A DNA stretch of 64,000 nt. Source: Epiperipatus broadwayi (lineage: Eukaryota > Onychophora > Udeonychophora > Euonychophora > Peripatidae). Under the pieces are notes generated by a model. It searched no databases and was not told the origin of the DNA. It saw nothing but the letters and a program-made list of their open reading frames with translations. The stretch covers positions 1,118,001 through 1,182,000 of the forward strand of contig JAQFVV010000186.1 in NCBI GenBank assembly GCA_028023455.1. The letters are read 5' to 3'. Position numbers and translations under genes: made by a program. Below are positions 12,661 to 25,566 of the stretch, one piece after another (the stretch's first letter is position 1; every line of letters starts with the position of its first letter).

Positions 12661-13095
12661 CTATGCGGTCTCCCTATCTCTGTGGGCTCATTCAGCTACA
12701 CCCGTGGACTACATTTCCACTGGGTGCTGATCATTAACCATAACACTGATGTAAGATATCTCTACTGTAGTTGTACTCCAATTAACTGCCTACTCAAATC
12801 CTGCATTACTTCTCTCTACTGGAGTTGTCCTCTTATTACTCTTTATATTACACTGTGTAGTTTTTACCCAGTCTTCTTATCGCTTTCTGATAACTGCAAC
12901 AATCAATCAATACACCATCCAATAAAGTAACATCTCTTATCTAGAAATATTTGCAATCAGCAAATATTTCTTGGAATTGTTGATCGCCATTACATCAATG
13001 CCTTAATTAAATTCCACAGTTATCAGCATGCGATCTAAAAACAACTTCTCGAATACATTCTAGTTTTTTTGGAGTGCACAAACATGTCTGCCATT
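12640..13095 (+). repeat. Interspersed repeat with a perfect 13-bp palindrome, copy 1
   Basis: The stretch aligns with about 17270-17700: both have a GGGCTYATTCAGCT-like block, then a perfect hairpin (AGAAATATTTGC, AATCA, GCAAATATTTCT at 12943-12971), then TTATCAG, GATCTAAA and TTTTTCTGGAGT-like blocks in the same order. No protein motif was seen. Family unknown. Confidence 0.7.
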
Positions 13096-16030
13096 TTTAC
13101 ACAACACTACACCTAGTTATTAATACTACACATCATGCTATTATTAGAAGTGGTGCAGTCTATTTTACATATTAAATAACCCAAGATAACTGACTTTATA
13201 ATTACTCAACTGGATCTCAAGTTATCATTCAATTTAGTCAGCTGAAATTATTACTCACTACATCTATAGCAATAATATTTACTTATCATAGTACAGAATT
13301 AATTTACTGACAAATACAAAACTTATGAATGTCTTTCTGTTTCCTACTCAGGAGAACCATAGTTCAAGAGTATCCAGTTGTATCTTTGCTATTTTCCTTT
13401 TACTTAGTTTTATTAACGAAGAAGACACTACTGATTTGTACAATTCACTTCTAAATATTATAACTTTGAATATTTTTTGTAGATGATATTTTCTTTGACT
13501 TTCAGTGAGTTAATATTTAAAAAGTAATTTATATTACACAGTGACAGACAGAACTGGATCAGATACAGAATCTGGTAAATCATCCCTTTGGAATTTGCAA
13601 CATGAAGATCAATACATTTTTCTTTAGTTATTACCTGTACAAAATATTCCAAGACATACTCTGTTCACCTTTATATTGTACCAGTAAAAAGCATGTATCT
13701 ATTCAACAAAACCCAGAACCCAAGTAAAAGTACATAGAGTCCGACCAAGCACAAGATACATAAGTCAGGGGCAATAGCAGACTCCTACCTATTTGCATGA
13801 ATTCCCAAGTTTCTAACTAATAAATAACGTTTTTGATGATATCAATAATACCCCTTTCTTTTATTCTGGCCCAGCTGAGATCATGGGTTACAGGAGACAG
13901 TAATATAATATTAAGAGACTCGTGAGGAATTAACACTTAAATAATAATCATTCTTTTTGAATGATTGAGGATTAATTTAGTAGCAATTAATAAATTGGAG
14001 CTATAACAATAATTATGATATTCCTGACCGATTACATATATGCTGAATTCAATATTAATAAAACCTCAATTAATAGAGTAATTTATACCAGATATTCAGA
14101 ACAACATAAATGAAAAGCAATCTAAATCGTATCAAAAATATTTATTACATTATATAATGCTAGGTTTTACAAAGATTGAAAATTTGTTTATACAACTTGG
14201 GACTTTAGATCGTTTGATTCGCAATTACTGACAACTAATTAAATAGTTTAATATATGAAACATAAAATATATGTTTGAGTGTGCGGTTGAGTACGTACAA
14301 TAGATTTATAAGACTTTTGTAATTAAGGTGCCAAGAATAAAATAATAGCAAATAAAAGTTAGTCCTCCTTGACATTCAAATTTAAAAGAATAAATATCAT
14401 TAGATACATATAATTAATTTAGAATTGTGTTAGTATAGAAATTTTATCTAATAAATTATGTGGAAGCAAAATGGTTCGTTTCCAATAACGATCAATTATT
14501 TACTTAATTATAAACGAGTACAGACGTTCGATTTCAAAAGAGCGTTTCAGGATATAAAAGAATCTATTTTAATAATGCTAATAACGGAGGCGGTATGAAT
14601 TTACAAGAACAATAAACTAAAGTAATCATTATTTTGAACTATGCTTTGCCTAACTGATATAGATCACATATCTATATATATATATAAAAGGTATAGAATA
14701 CGTGGTCCTCTAACCAAATATATTTTATACTACAATAAAGACACCCCGTGAAGACATGCCAATTCTCTAATTAAAACATATCGTTCACATATAGGGATTT
14801 TCACATCCTAGATGATCTAGATAAGCTTCGGTAGGATAGGAAAACCAAGATCCACGAGCCGGGAATTCATCGACTTTCATGTGTGAATCAAGACTTTAAG
14901 GTTGATTTATTTCAAAACCTCTTAAGGGTAAGCAAAGCAAAGACGGTGCAGAAGCAATAATTGCATCTATAACAAATATAACGCCTAAGAAAGATAAAGT
15001 TTGTGTCATCAATGATCACAACATATTAATTCCTGATTCAATAAAACGGCTCTTTTACAACAGAATGCTAATAAAGAACGTGAATCTTTGGTTCATTAAT
15101 TAGGACATCCAGAGCTACAGACACATTAGGCAATTACTTATGACATAAACAGTTAGAACCCATGTATGAGAAAAAGTTTTCAAAATTGAAAATAATAAAA
15201 ACCTTCATTCATCAGTAATCCAAAAAAGATTAGTGGGATTATCATTAATCTTAAATGAACATGAAATAACAAATAGTACAGATGTAGAAGATATTGCTAA
15301 GATTGCATTAAAATTTAATGATAAAAGCTTGTTTTATTTTTTGTTTCTGCGTGTACATAGTTTTTGACTTTTACAACTAGAAAATTGTACAACGTTTTTT
15401 TCTATGAGGGCACAAAGATAGAACCCTGCCAAAACTCTTGGGTCATCTCTTAATGATAGTCTTGAAATACATTAAATTTGAAAATTCTATAGATCACTAT
15501 TTAAATCTTCAAACTATTCAATAATTAGCATTTTGTAAATATAGAATCCAAGATGATAAAGTTTTAGTTTTGATTTAAATCTGTAATCAATAAATTGGAC
15601 AAGTGAAGTAAATTAGTGGTCATATATTTCCTGTGTTTTTATGAGGAATTTGAGGATAGATGCTGGAAGAGGAAGATCCTTTTACATTACAGAAGCTATA
15701 TCAAAAATATAGTAAAAAGTGTAATACTGAATATATTCAATATACAGCTGAGGATAGACTGCAATGGATTTAGTGAATAGAGTACTGAAGTTTTTTTAAA
15801 AAAAACTTTGCTACAAAAAAGCTACATGACAGTATTGAAATATGTCATTGAGACAAAAGCAACAACAACAACAACAACAACAAAAAAAAAACAGCATTGA
15901 AACTTGTAGGCATTTATGTTTTACAAAATGGTCTATATAATTATTGAAAAATTTATACTGAACCTTTCTAAATATTTTTGTTTTTTTATTTTGGAATTAT
16001 AATAAACTGTAGATTTTATGAGTGATTGAT
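13096..16030. other. AT-rich DNA, no gene seen
   Basis: I found no recognisable protein motif, splice-flanked exon or RNA gene. The stretch 14740-15060 is less AT-rich than its surroundings but its frames are full of stops. Confidence 0.45.
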
Positions 16031-16034
16031 GATA

Positions 16035-16112
16035 TATATAATATTGGAGAAGATGGATTGAACTTGGAGAGAATCTTGCAGTGGATCGATAATGGTTGAT
16101 GATGATGATATA
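16035..16112 (+). mobile_element. RTE LINE (family A) 3' tail fragment
   Basis: The sequence GAAGATGGATTGAACTTGGA, then CTTGCAGTGGATCGATAATG and a TGATGATGATGA end, matches the 3' terminus of the long RTE element ending near 63077. Only the last ~75 bp are present, as expected of a severe 5' truncation at insertion. It lies directly beside the MITE at 16131. Confidence 0.75.
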
Positions 16113-16130
16113 TAACAAATATTGTATAAC

Positions 16131-16397
16131 AAATATTTTATAATAAACACTTTTATTTACTGTGCACTAAAAAAATAAAAAAATAATTGTTTTCTTCAAC
16201 CACAATTGAGATTTTTGTTATGCATGGGATAGCAAAAAATTAAATAATTTTATCACTTTTTGTAATTTAATTAATCTTTGAAAATTCTATGCTTTTATTT
16301 CAAGTTAAATATAAAAACCCCAATTGTGATTGAAGAAAGCAATTATTTTTTAGCTTTTTAATGCATAGTACATAAAAGTGTTTATTATAAAATGTTT
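16131..16397. mobile_element. MITE with ~80-bp terminal inverted repeats
   Basis: The left end, ATTTTATAATAAACACTTTT, is mirrored at the right end, AAAAGTGTTTATTATAAAAT. Pairing continues inward through TGCACTAAAAA and AATTGTTTTCTTCAACCACA, giving arms of about 80 bp around a ~100-bp centre. There is no coding sequence. A relative with shorter arms lies at 21164-21524. Confidence 0.8.
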
Positions 16398-16999
16398 TTA
16401 TATATATTATTTTTAATTTTTTAATATACAGATTATTTTTGTAATTATTTCTATTTAAAGTGGAAAATAAAAACTATATCAAGTTATGTATATTTTAAAG
16501 GAAATCTTAAAAATTGATTTCAATATTATTTTGTTTATTAAAGAAGCATTTTCTTAAAAAAAACTTTTACAATAAAAAAAAAATCATACATTTTAAAAGA
16601 ACCAACTTTTATAATCTGTTGGAGGTAAGATTTCTTTTTATTTTAATTTATCATTAACAGGCTTTAGTGTAACCTTTTTTAGAAAAATAAAAGTTCTTAA
16701 AAATATGCCACTCTCTTACGCACATCACCAAAAACTTATTGAATGGATACCAACATGTCAGAAATTCAATCTGCCAATATTTCTACAATAAACAAATGAG
16801 GGGATCACCTTAAAATATTGCATTGTCATATTGTGTTTCCATTGGTTTCTAATGTATATACAAAATTTGAAGAAAATCTATTTGATAGAAGTGTATTAAA
16901 AGTTGTGCTGTGTATAAAAATGCAATCTTTCTGAATATCAACAAACAAAATAATATATAATAAGAATAGTGAACAGTCTGCTACTCTTGCAACACAAAT

Positions 17000-17700
17000 A
17001 TCTCTATATAGTTCCCTATCATTCATTTCTCCTGTTGAACTTTAAGACTGGCTGCTTTCAGGATGGTTATGGTTGGCTTCAGTTTTCCAATCACTTTGGC
17101 TCCCATACAGTTCAGCTGTGTGCAAACACATCTGGCTCCACCATAGAGTACTGTAACTGTCACTATGAGCTTCTTTTAGCTGCAGTTATATCCATCTCTC
17201 AGTAATAGTCTTCTTGGTAACTTCATTTGAAATCTACTGGAAAATCAACTCTTCATATCTAACTGCTATCCAGCAGTTTCCTCCGGCCCTGATTTCCCAA
17301 TTGCTTTGGGCTTATTCAGCTGCTTCCCATGATCACATTTTCACTGAGAAAACTATAGCCTAACAAGCTACTGCTGCTTACGTTTCTCTGCCCAATGAAC
17401 TGGAAATGAATGATGCACTTTGTTGCTTATTCTATTTATAGTTTTTAATTACTCACATAATCAATTATTTTCTTCCATATGCCTTAGGAATTCCTTTCCA
17501 TATAAGGTAATTTAGTCTATTCCATTAATTAAATGGTTCTCTTATTAAGAAATATTTGCAATCAGCAAATATTTCTTGGAATTTATCGATGGCAGTTAAT
17601 GTGAATTATTTAATTAAAGTTACTGCTTATCAGTTCACGATCTAAATATATGTCTCTAATATTTTCTACTTTTTCTGGAGTACACCAACTTATACTAATA
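17000..17700 (+). repeat. Interspersed repeat with a perfect 13-bp palindrome, copy 2
   Basis: This is the partner of 12640-13095. The hairpin (AAGAAATATTTGC, AATCA, GCAAATATTTCTT) is at 17547-17577, and blocks before and after it match copy 1. The upstream part, 17000-17270, is less AT-rich and probably belongs to the same element, but has no intact open frame. Confidence 0.65.
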
Positions 17701-17722
17701 TAAATATATTTTTACAAAATAC

Positions 17723-17930
17723 AAAGTGATTGTTTATCTTCATGCTTTCATTTCCAGTGCTTAAGATTTGCCCATACTTAAGCATTTGGGTGGAAAGAAT
17801 AAGTGGATGCATTCTATTCTTTCGCAAAGACTTTATCTTGTGTTGGAAATGAAAGTATTCATTTATTATTAACATTCATAAAAAAGCATATGTACATTAG
17901 CTTAAAATGCTGATTTTTAGTTTATTACAA
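17723..17930 (+). repeat. Direct repeat ~208 bp, copy 1
   Basis: Nearly identical to 18060-18269. Inside the unit, CTTTCATTTCCA near one end is the reverse complement of TGGAAATGAAAG near the other, so the unit can fold into a hairpin. It may be a small MITE inserted twice or a recent local duplication. Confidence 0.85.
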
Positions 17931-18059
17931 TTTATATACATCACACTATATAAATAAATATCTCATTTACATATGTTTAGTTTAATTTAAGAATGATGTG
18001 TCGTAAATTCTAGAAAATTTTGTAGGTGTCATTCATTCAGACATGGTAAAGAGTAATTT

Positions 18060-18269
18060 AAAGTGATTGGTTTATCTTCACGCTTTCATTTCCAGTACTT
18101 AAGATTTGCCCATACTTAAGCATTTGGGTTGAAAGAATAGGTGGATTCATTCTATTCTTTCACAAAGACTTTATCTTGTGTTGGAAATGAAAGTATTCAT
18201 TTATTATTAACATTCATAAAAAAAGCACATGTACATTAGCTTGAAATGCTGATCTTTAGTTTATTACAA
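18060..18269 (+). repeat. Direct repeat ~210 bp, copy 2
   Basis: This is the second copy of 17723-17930, 337 bp further on, differing by only a few substitutions and a one-base indel. The ~130 bp between the copies is not duplicated. Confidence 0.85.
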
Positions 18270-20930
18270 CAAGTTGATTATAAAATGTATACCCATTAAA
18301 CAAACAAATAAATAGAGATTCTAAGTTAAATAAATGCATTTTAAAATAATTTGTCTTAACTTTTTTTGTACATATAAGATTAATGTTACGAATTACTAAA
18401 AGTAATAATTTTTTCAAATAAAATCAGTGAGTAGTTTTTTTTATATATAATTGAATCAGAAGTTTAATCAACAGTTAATTCTTTTGCAGAAATGATGTAT
18501 ACATACCTATTCTTAATTTCATTAAATATTTAAAATATTATGTCCGTTTCTTCTTTATTATAATCAGAACTGATGGAAGGATTTTTTTCTGTGATGAAAG
18601 TATTTCAGAAGATTTTGGAGATATTTAAATAATTTTCTTAGATTTAATCCTATATTGAAAGTTATTCATAAAACATTACATATAATAACTTCAATGCTGC
18701 AGTTTTTAATTTTTACGGAGTTAAACTCACTTTTATAAATTAAATACAGTAGTAGGTGTATTTGTGTAATTTTAATAATTGTACATAGAATAGCCTAATG
18801 AAAAATTATTGGCAACTGGTTCTCTATTCAAGCTGCTTGTAACACCATCTTTTATTAATGCATGAATTATGGAGTGACATAATTTAGCTGTTTATCACAA
18901 AAGTTTTAACATGCTAACATACATGGATCATAATTTATAATATAAAATATAACAGCATATTTGATACCATAACCCATGATAGAACAAACTGCTGATATTA
19001 AATTTTGTTTAAATTAAGATAAACTACTACCAAAACATTCAAAATAATTCAGTGTGTACAAGAATGTAAAATCATGTAATGCAAGAATGTGTTCAAATAG
19101 TTTACAAAATTTAATGATGGTAGCATTTACATTGAAAACAATCTATAAAGATAGAAAACACACCACATTTCTTGTCATAACTCAAGATTTAGAAATGGGA
19201 ACCACTTAACATTTTTATCATGAATATCTAAATGGCGTCATGATATAACTCACATTTTGATTCAAGTTGATGCTGTAAAGAGTATAGAGGGCGCACCAGT
19301 CATATTTTCATTCGAACATTCTTATATTTTGATTTTTATTTAAAAAAGAAAGATTTAATGATGTCTACGAATGTCCTTCTATTTTTCATGTTTTAATTAG
19401 TAAAGATCTTTGGGAAGATCTAAATTACACAGTTTTCATCAAAGGTTTTGAAATTTGATTCTATGATCTTACAAAAAAAGATTTATAGGTAATATAATAT
19501 TAAGCTATCCCCTAATAATATCATAGATTCAATAATGCATAAAGTATATTGCAATAACTTTCAATATGTTTATTAATATAATTTTATTATTTACACCTAA
19601 AGCTTTTAAGACAACATTCTTAAGCTTTATAGTTATTGACATTTTATTTACAATTTTAAAAGTTATATTTTTAAAATTACACTGTTTTTTTAAAAAAATG
19701 ATCTTGGTAATCAATAACTTGGCTTATAAGCTGGTTTCATTAATGTATTAAAATTTAAGATTTATCTAGCAAAACTATTTATATGACATGGTACTTAGAC
19801 CTAAAAATTTTGTTAAGAGAGATATTTTTGTGCTATGTAGTGAGAATTTAATAAAATTCTAGGTATTAATCTATCTATATTTGGCAAAACGATAAAATGC
19901 CTAATGAAAAAAAGTCATCATTTTATTTGAGTTAATACAACTGAGATTTGTCTTATTCTGTAAGTTTCTAATTTGTGTGAATATATTTATTACATGGAGA
20001 TGATTTCAGAGCAACATCTCATCATTTTTTTATATTTTCATTCAGGTTTTTTTTGGTGCACTCATGTTAACACTATCCACAAAAAGCATCATTTAATCAA
20101 ACAGATTGACAGTGTTTGTATGAATTGGAAATTGTTAAAGATAAAAATTGAGGTAAAAGTAAAAATTACAATTACTAAAACAAATTGGTAATAGTTTTAA
20201 CAAGGCTGTAAACCTTAGCAATGAGCGTCCGAAAAAATCGTCACTAGGGACCTCTGTAGGTCTTTAAAACACATGCTTACGCTATGAAGAAAAGAGAGAA
20301 TCCTTTCTTTACTTCGACCTACTTTTATATATAAATAGGTGAAGCAGAAGTGTTTTGATCTAGATAAGTGAAAATAATTTTTATGTAACCTAGTGTATAA
20401 GAACTAGTTCAAAAATGTTGAGTAAGATTATGCTAAATATACATAATAAAAAAAAACATAGATTGCTTAATTTTAATATCTTTTGGAAGAAATATCAACA
20501 ATCTAATTGATTTTAAACTGTTTATAATCTTCTGCCATTGCGTTTTTTAAAGAAAATTAAATAACTTTCTTAGAATCCGCATAATAATCTTTTCAACCAA
20601 GAATACTTTGATATGTTTAAGTTGCTTATTTACAAGATCTTTCAGAATATTCCCAATACCTTTTGTGACAGTTTTACAAAAATAAAAGTTTGAATAAAGT
20701 CTGGGGCATTTTTATATATCTTTAATATGGATAATTTCTTTTAATATGTTGGGTTATACTTCAAGTTTGTTGATCTTTTAACTGTAATATTTGCTGAATA
20801 AAATTATTTTTTATATGATATCTTACAGTTTTTCAGACTCTGTCTTGTCTTTTATTAACTTAACACATCTTTATTTAGTGAAAGTAATAAGAGCTTTTAA
20901 TTTCTTATATGCTTCTATTTAACCATCTCT
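18270..20930. other. AT-rich DNA, no gene seen
   Basis: I saw no exon-like, RNA or paired-repeat signal. A slightly GC-richer patch at about 20200-20330 has no open frame of note. Confidence 0.45.
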
Positions 20931-20939
20931 GCTTTTGTC

Positions 20940-21080
20940 TGTCTGCTAAGTTTTGCAACTCATTTTTCATTCACTTCTCAATTTGCAATCTAGTTGAAAC
21001 TTTGCCTTACATATTTTTATCAATGACAATACATTTTTTCAGAGTTTGCAAACAATTTTAGCATAAAAACTATGGAAAAA
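20940..21080 (-). repeat. Inverted copy of the 6290-6430 repeat
   Basis: Read on the minus strand, the sequence around GTTTGCAAACTCTGAAAAAA and TGTATTGTCATT matches 6292-6345 and continues with decreasing similarity to about 6430. It is an interspersed repeat of unknown class. Confidence 0.55.
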
Positions 21081-21163
21081 TTTCAATTTTAAATTTGTAT
21101 ATAATATTAAGGCTAGTAGTGTTTAGTGGAACTCCTATATAAATCTGAAAAGTAGAAGAAAAA

Positions 21164-21524
21164 TAATAAACACTTTTATTTATGAAAATGCACTAAAAAG
21201 TGCCAAGTAAATTTTCTTCAGCTTTTACATATAAAAGCATATACAATTATATTTAGAAATAGAAATATTACTATAATAATTCACAGTCAAATTCTCAAAA
21301 AATTATAAATGACACCTAATTTCTTGTATCATTCAAATAAGAACATTTTAAAGATTGACATTAATACAAACTCATGTCAGCTGCAAATTTATTTAAATGC
21401 CTTTGACAATCTGACTTGTGAAATATCAATAGTAACATTTGAATTTATAAACATGACTGTTTGATACTTTTATTTGTGTAATTAAAAAAATATTTTTTAA
21501 TTTTTAGTGCATAAAAGTGTTTCT
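21164..21524. mobile_element. MITE related to 16131-16397
   Basis: The left end, TAATAAACACTTTTATTTAT followed by TGCACTAAAAAGTG, is answered at the right end by TTTTTAGTGC and ATAAAAGTGTTT. Arms are only ~35 bp and imperfect. The interior is AT-rich and non-coding. Confidence 0.6.
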
Positions 21525-23011
21525 TTAATTTTTTTTGTCTTCCATTGTTACAAAAATAATTCTTGATATTACAGCTGATCAGAAATCCACATTCTTAGAA
21601 TGGCTAAAATCATTAATTTAAATGATATAATATGAAAGTCTTCACTTAATTATATGCCTGAAATCTACTGCTGTTCAATGAAAAGATAAACATCAGAAAC
21701 TATTATAAGATGGTAAAGTTATGTAGATTTTTTTAAATATTAATATATGATTAAAAAATCTTAGAATTACCTGACAGAATTATATTTCAGTTGCAACTTA
21801 TATTTTATTGGTTTTCAGATGTAGAAATAATTAGCTTGTAGCAGTTATAATTTTTTATCTCAAACTACATATTTTTTTATATATGTTACCAAATATTTTT
21901 TTGTAAATCTCAAAATATAAGTCCATTAACTGTAGAGCTTTACCTTATGACCTTTCAATAACATCTACTACTTATTTATTTTTCTTTTCATAAAGGTTTA
22001 GATATAAAGAGTTGCATCACTGTTTAAATATTAATGCATTTAGTGTGACATAAAATCCATATTAATAAAACTTTATTTTAAGATATTGCATCTAAAGGTG
22101 AGTCATCAATGTATTGCAAATTGTGAACTGTTTTATCTTCAAACATGTGGAATTCATTTTAATGTAATGAAATCACTTTTTTTCATTGAATATTATTTGA
22201 GAAGCAGCAAACATTAAAGATAATGAGGTATGTTATAATATGATTTTTTGATTAATCTGTAGGTTTTTGATTCTACAATTTCTATATTATTTAAAAAGAA
22301 GAAATATCTACAATATGCTCTGCTTATCCTAAATAAAGAGTAATCTGGATTTTGATATCTCTGACTTCTGAAGATGTCATAAATAATAGAATATATCATG
22401 GATTTTGAAATCATTATTGATATAATTTCAAATCATCATGTTATTCATTTGATGATAAAGCAAAGATAAATCTCATATAATCGGCACCCACAAAAGTGTA
22501 AAATCTATTTCACAAATATTTAAAACCATATCATACTACTATCACTGTATCGAAAGTGTTTTTATGGAACCAAATTACCTCAGGATCTTAATCCTTAACT
22601 TATGATGACTAGATAATCGTTAATAAAATAATAGATGATGACCTATTCTGTATATAAATACTCAACTGGAAAAAATTAAGCTTGCTTTTGATCTGAAAAT
22701 TTCCCAAAGTTTATCTATTTGGATTTGAATCTCAGGAAATAACATTGCTTTTAGATAAGTTAATTATTATGGTTTAGAAGTTTTCATTTTTATGATATTT
22801 CTGTTAACTTATTTGATTGTTTGTAAAAATAATTTTTTATTATTATGTTTATACTGGAAATGCAAATATTAGATCTTCTTAATTCATTCACTGTTCTAAA
22901 TTTTCTCAATTTAAGCAGACATTGTTTATTATATATATATAATTTTATTATTGTAATACATAGATATTGTATTTTCTATCACTGCTGCTTGAATATGTAA
23001 TATAGAGGGTT

Positions 23012-23674
23012 ATAATCATACATCACAGAACATTCTCATTCTAATATGTTATTCAGAATTATTTTGTAGGAAGACTCATAACAAATCATTTTTAATAAAC
23101 ATACAAGTACAATTTCACTTTTTATTTATCAAGGTGCATTCATTCATCTGGATTAAAGGATGGATTTTTTATCATCTGATCACAGTTATATATACATTAC
23201 CAAATTTACTACTTCCTTTATTTTATTCTAATATCTTATATAAATTATCCACTCTACTTTGAACAGTTTTTAGAAAAAACTTTTTATTACACACATATGC
23301 TACACAATCTTACATTTCGACTATCCTGCAATCTTCTTCAGAGCTATGATATAATGAAACAAAATAAAATATCTACCTATATAAATAATACCATAAAAAT
23401 GTTAACAATAAAATTAATAAAATAATAAAAAAATTATAATAAAAAACAACATAAAATATAACAAAACATAATAAAACTGAAATAAACATAAGTATAAACA
23501 AACTCATAATAAGTCATTTTTAATAAATATGCGAACACAATTTTTACTTTTCATATAATTATCAATGCTCATTCATTCAGTCTATTAAGTTTATTAAAAA
23601 TGAATGTTATGAGTCTGCCTGCAAAATAATTCAGAGAAATATATTAAAACTGGAATGTTCTGTGATGGGATTAT
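23012..23674. mobile_element. Inverted-repeat element with ~85-bp ends
   Basis: The left end has CATCACAGAACATTC, AGAATTATTTTGTAGG and AGACTCATAACA; the right end has the reverse complements in reverse order. A third, internal copy of the CATTTTTAATAAA block lies at about 23510. The interior holds a hammerhead-like motif on the minus strand (23315-23341) and an A-rich simple stretch (23390-23480). No open frame is present. The motif suggests a Penelope-type origin for part of it. Confidence 0.7.
23315..23341 (-). ncRNA. Hammerhead ribozyme-like motif (Penelope type)
   Basis: On the minus strand CTGAAGA is followed by a stem (GATTG, loop CAGGA, TAGTC, with one G-T pair) and then GAAA. This is the conserved hammerhead arrangement of first core, stem II and second core. 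The next bases, TGTAAGATT, contain a possible GUA cleavage triplet. Stem I pairing with the upstream CATAGCT is only 2 bp here, so activity is doubtful. A near-identical core with a CTGATGA start is at 45780-45806. Penelope-like elements are known to carry minimal hammerheads. Confidence 0.6.
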
Positions 23675-24029
23675 CTTTTGTATTTTTATCAATAATAATA
23701 ACAAAGTTTAATATATTTATACATTATTAAATAGAAATTCATTTAAAAACAAAAAGAAAAAGGTCAAAATGAAGTTTATTTTAACAACCAAAAAAATTAA
23801 AATATTTATACATATTTGTGAGAATGTGTACAATAAAAATGATTGCTATAAATTAAAGCTTTAAGGAATATTAGACTCTTTTAATGTTATCTATAATCAG
23901 ATTACTTTCTATATATAATAGGAGCTAAATAGTTCTATGTTGTGTTCTTGTATGCATCTTCTCTCACTTAATTTATATGTATATTCTCATGGGTAAATGA
24001 TTACACACCCAAAGGTTGTTTTTTAACAA

Positions 24030-24131
24030 TACCCCCTGTGAATAAATATAGAATCTGAACTTCAAACAAAACAACTCAAATTACTGTTTTGAGTCGTGCT
24101 GTTTGAAGTTCAGACTTTATTCATAGAGGGC
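24030..24131. repeat. Hairpin-forming inverted repeat
   Basis: CTGAACTTCAAAC near 24055 pairs with GTTTGAAGTTCAG near 24100, and pairing extends outward through GAATAAA/TTTATTC and CCCCCTGTG/CATAGAGGG. It is non-coding and probably a small foldback element. Confidence 0.7.
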
Positions 24132-25134
24132 ATTTCTAGAAAAAGCATAATGTTTGGAAAATGATTTGAATCTTTTGTATTTAAATTTTCAGCTAGTGAT
24201 GTGCACTGGAATATTTTATTATATATATAAACTATTTATGGAACAACTAAATCTTAAATCATTCCTACAATAATTCACAAATCAGATTCCAAAGAATCAT
24301 TTAAACTTGCAAATAGTAGTCGCATTCTTGTATTGATGGTAATCTATTGGGCAGTAGATGAGAAATAATACAAGAAATTGAGCATTATTTGAAAGTTTAT
24401 TTAAATGAATTATTGATAACTTGTGAATTATTGTGGTGACATAAATAGGCTTATATTATCAGTATTACATATTTGATAATCTGATAGAATTATTATAATA
24501 TATTCTAATTGGAAATACTCATTGTTTAATGATGAACACATGTCTATTGACCATAATCCCAAATTTGAATCCACCTTAAATTTTATTAATTTTTCAGGAT
24601 ATACAGAATTTTTTTTAACAGTGGATGAACCATAGTCAACTTAATTATTCAGTAAATATTGATTAGTAAATAAGTATCTAGCCATTTTTAGCTAGAAGGT
24701 AAAATATGAATAGGAAATGATCAAATACTTACTACATAATTTCCAAACTTTGTGAATATTTTTTTATTGCTGATCTATGAAAGACTATTGAAGCAGCCTT
24801 CAGTTATTTCATTCCCTTTCTTGTTTTTATATTGCAGAAGGCAGTTAGTAAATCGAATATTTTTAAATTGGAAAGATTTGAGATGTGCATTCTGTAAATT
24901 TATTTTTATAAAATACTTATAAGTATATATTGATTATGATATGTTTACACAAGCATATAGAACATTATAAATCTTTGATATTCAAATACTATTTAAATAT
25001 TAAATAGTGTAAATTGGAAGAGAGGGGTTCTAAACAAATAATGAAGATGATCAATTGGCTTACCTTTTATACATTTAGTTATATGGCAAATAGACTTATT
25101 AAATGCTTTACATTAACTTGCTCTGCCTGTGTAT

Positions 25135-25225
25135 GTTTCTGTCTCTTATGTTTGCACGTCCATATTTTTGAATTTTTAACAATGAAAAAACTCTGTTCCC
25201 ATTTAGAACTCAAACTCACATCCTT
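25135..25225 (+). repeat. Short interspersed repeat, shared with 31640-31715
   Basis: The end block TCCCATTTAGAACTCAAACT, preceded by CATATTTTTGAATT and ACAATGAAAAAA-like blocks, recurs at about 31640-31715. The open frame across it is not supported as a gene. Class unknown. Confidence 0.5.
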
Positions 25226-25566
25226 ATGCTTCTCAAGAAAACTCTTTAACAACTGAACCAGCAGAAATATTACATTTGTAGAATAAAATTTTGTTAGTAT
25301 TGATTTAACTCATATTTAATTAATTAGAAAAAAATCTGATGAAAACATTACATTTATAGAATAAAAGTTTGTTAATGTTGATAGTAGACGATCACATAAT
25401 ATTTAAATTTAAAATTTATTTATTAGAAGACATTTATTTTTATTAAATTATATATTTTGTCAGATTTTTTATAGTTTTAATCATTTTTAGAAATAATATG
25501 TAAATATAACTAAAAAATAATATGTACATTTTTTTTTTAAAAAGAATACTTTTATATAAAAAATCA

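Noticed and set aside
12328-12930. Overlapping frames of about 100 codons on both strands
   Set aside because: They follow the 63-bp minisatellite and the adjoining repeat; no protein motif and frames on both strands from the same repeat.
25014-25256. 80-codon frame with a cysteine-rich hydrophobic centre
   Set aside because: It overlaps a dispersed repeat also found at 31.6 kb and has no homology I recognise.
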